Below, in pieces: positions 62,901-64,000 of a stretch of 64,000 nt of DNA; the first letter of the stretch is position 1, and every line of letters begins with the position of its first letter. The translations under genes and the position numbers were made by a program. This stretch comes from Echinococcus granulosus (lineage: Eukaryota > Platyhelminthes > Cestoda > Cyclophyllidea > Taeniidae): positions 3,612,642 through 3,676,641 of the forward strand of contig NW_020170381.1 in assembly GCF_000524195.1 (NCBI RefSeq), written 5' to 3'. The notes beneath the pieces are model-generated. The model had not been told where the DNA came from. It saw only the letters and a list, made by a program, of their open reading frames with translations, and did not search any database.

Positions 62901-64000
62901 GTAGGAACATGCAAAGAATGATCGAAATGCTCAGAATGCCGGAAGGAAGGAAATCCGGATTAAGGAAACTTTTTAAATTTGTAGAGGGAATACAAACAAA
63001 ATTGTCATCATATATCATGCTAGTAACCATGCTGTAGGTAGGAACGTCCTAGAAATGCAGAACGGTTGGATGAATCAGCAGGTGGTGGCAAGTCAGAAGG
63101 AAAGAACAGAGATTTACGGTATGGTCGCAGCGCAACAGACTTCCAAGGGAAGGATGCGAAGAGCAGCAAAACGGATTTAACTTTAATCAAATGATAAAGT
63201 TTTGAGATCATCTTGAACTTAATTCCACCATTGATTTACCAGCTCATCACCGTAGATGATGTCAACTGGTGTATTAAAAGTATTACCTCTTCGATGGCAT
63301 CGACGACGATGGATGATTCGTTTTTCGCAATAAATACGAGCCTATTGGCAAGAGAGGTTCTAGCAAGGCAAATAGAATGAGGAATTTTAGTACGTTAATT
63401 GAAAACGACGTACGATAGAAGATAGTGCAAATGACTGCGAAAAACTCGGACGCTGGAAACAAAGCCCTAGTAGCGTGAACACGCGGTCATGGGCAGTAAT
63501 GAGGATAACGCAAAGTGTGAAGCAATTCGCAAGGTAGTTACAATAAACAAAAATATTTAAGCGTTAAAAGTTTGCAGAAGACTTATAAGAATAACAGCTC
63601 AATGTACCAGCTATGCCACTCTATATCGTATGAGTAGATCACTTATGCAATAAAAAAGAACTAGCAGGTTTTGCAGAATAGCTAGTAAATTGCGAGGTTC
63701 AAATACGATTTAATTACAATTCAATGTAGCTGATTGTAGCACATGTAATAGCTAAAAATTAGTGCCGCATTATAAGAGAAATACTAACCAAAAATGACGT
63801 TTCATTAAGAACACCCATGAATTGGTCAATCAGTTGGTACAAGTTTAGCAACAGACAATTGTGACATATGCCTCCTCAAAAGTTGCAACAGATCCAAAAA
63901 ATTTAACAACATTTTATACGATTTATCCTTGACAACTTTGCCGACTCAAGAAAGCGCGTTCTGCGCAGATAATGACCCAAGTACTCACCACGCATGGCTT
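56954..64000 (-). CDS. Partial gene with PDZ-like segment, runs off right edge
   Basis: Minus-strand coding exons with good splice borders: 63989-64000 (end of an exon continuing past the window, donor GTGAGT), 63287-63341 (FIAKNESSIVVDAIEE), 60482-60579 (VVQLVIGVTFSATISGSDEL), 58443-58488 (LTFKDLPITKC), 57402-57430 (MDIREINNQ), 57280-57344 (ISDFLRIVSKIKRPFFVEF) and 56954-57024 (GIVKGARVVFGKLRPGGRF). Phases agree for 63341 to 60579 and through the last three. Between 60482 and 57430 they do not, so at least one exon on each side of 58443-58488 was missed. GLTF, then IREINNQSI, then KRPFFVEF resembles the carboxylate-loop, beta-D/alpha-B and final strand of a PDZ domain, which binds C-terminal peptides. 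The protein is not recognised, and the exons could belong to two genes. Start and stop are outside what was found. Confidence 0.45.
59264..59837. other. Intronic DNA left of the integrase-like fragment
   Basis: No coding or repeat signal was recognised. If the integrase-like fragment belongs to an old retroelement, its reverse transcriptase part would be expected here or further left, but it was not seen. Confidence 0.3.
59838..60209 (+). pseudogene. Decayed LTR-retrotransposon integrase-like fragment
   Basis: A 123-codon frame includes KGAEAMLTDMKSEETTTKAI followed by LEDHLEEFGVRR. This fits the Gypsy-type integrase core segment 'KWPEA...ET...A...L...W/H...FGVP', with the Trp and Pro of the usual motif lost. 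Nothing recognisable as the rest of a pol gene remains. It lies on the strand opposite the partial PDZ-like gene, probably inside one of its introns. Confidence 0.4.

Noticed and set aside
63780..63860. Minus-strand exon-like stretch (YQLIDQFMGVLNETSFL) upstream of the PDZ-like gene exons
   Set aside because: Donor GTTAGT leaves phase 0, which does not fit the phase needed by the exon at 63287-63341; the acceptor is unclear.
1..64000. CRISPR arrays, bacterial operons, rRNA, tRNA or riboswitches
   Set aside because: The window is clearly eukaryotic nuclear DNA; no spaced direct repeats, cloverleaf or rRNA-like sequence was recognised. The tRNA-like signal at 9655-9679 is better read as a primer-binding site.

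Overview
The window is nuclear DNA of an intron-rich animal. It holds spliced protein-coding genes with GT-AG introns from under 100 bp to about 6 kb, separated by AT-rich, mostly non-coding DNA. Gene content (RASD-type Ras GTPase, PPM1E/F-type PP2C phosphatase, WW-domain protein, axonemal DRC10/IQCD, two ETS factors), polyadenylation signals very close to some stop codons, and a family of roughly 140-200 bp solo LTR-like repeats suggest a flatworm, perhaps a tapeworm. That placement is inference; no species marker is visible. All splice models were built by hand from reading-frame continuity, splice consensus and remembered family motifs. Nothing was aligned by computer.

Layout, left to right. 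729-6164 (+): four-exon Ras-like GTPase with a long serine-rich tail and a CaaX-like end. 6170-15950: about 10 kb without a supported gene, rich in LTR-like repeats, including two direct-repeat pairs that could be LTR-internal-LTR elements. 16001-28659 (+): five-exon PP2C phosphatase with a large Ser/Pro/Gly-rich insert and introns up to 5.9 kb. 29519-31842 (+): seven-exon WW-domain protein ending in GP(D/N)P(S/A)L repeats. 31961-35117 (-): DRC10/IQCD-like dynein regulatory complex subunit, tail to tail with the WW gene (118 bp between stops), N-terminus not found. 35118-42749: mostly empty, one LTR-like repeat.

42750-43944 (-) and 46475-47398 (+): two small ETS genes arranged head to head, with the same exon plan and intron phases. 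Each carries a PLDLS motif (CtBP-type corepressor docking site) upstream of a C-terminal ETS domain. This pair is the most distinctive content of the window. 47400-56950 holds only weak gene evidence: a possible first exon at 50599-50652 on the minus strand and two exon-like stretches on the plus strand. 56954-64000 (-): convincing exons of a gene that runs off the right edge; its downstream exons look like part of a PDZ domain. A decayed integrase-like fragment lies inside it on the opposite strand.

The genes do not form an operon or one pathway. By family knowledge they cover G-protein signalling, dephosphorylation, ciliary motility and transcriptional control.
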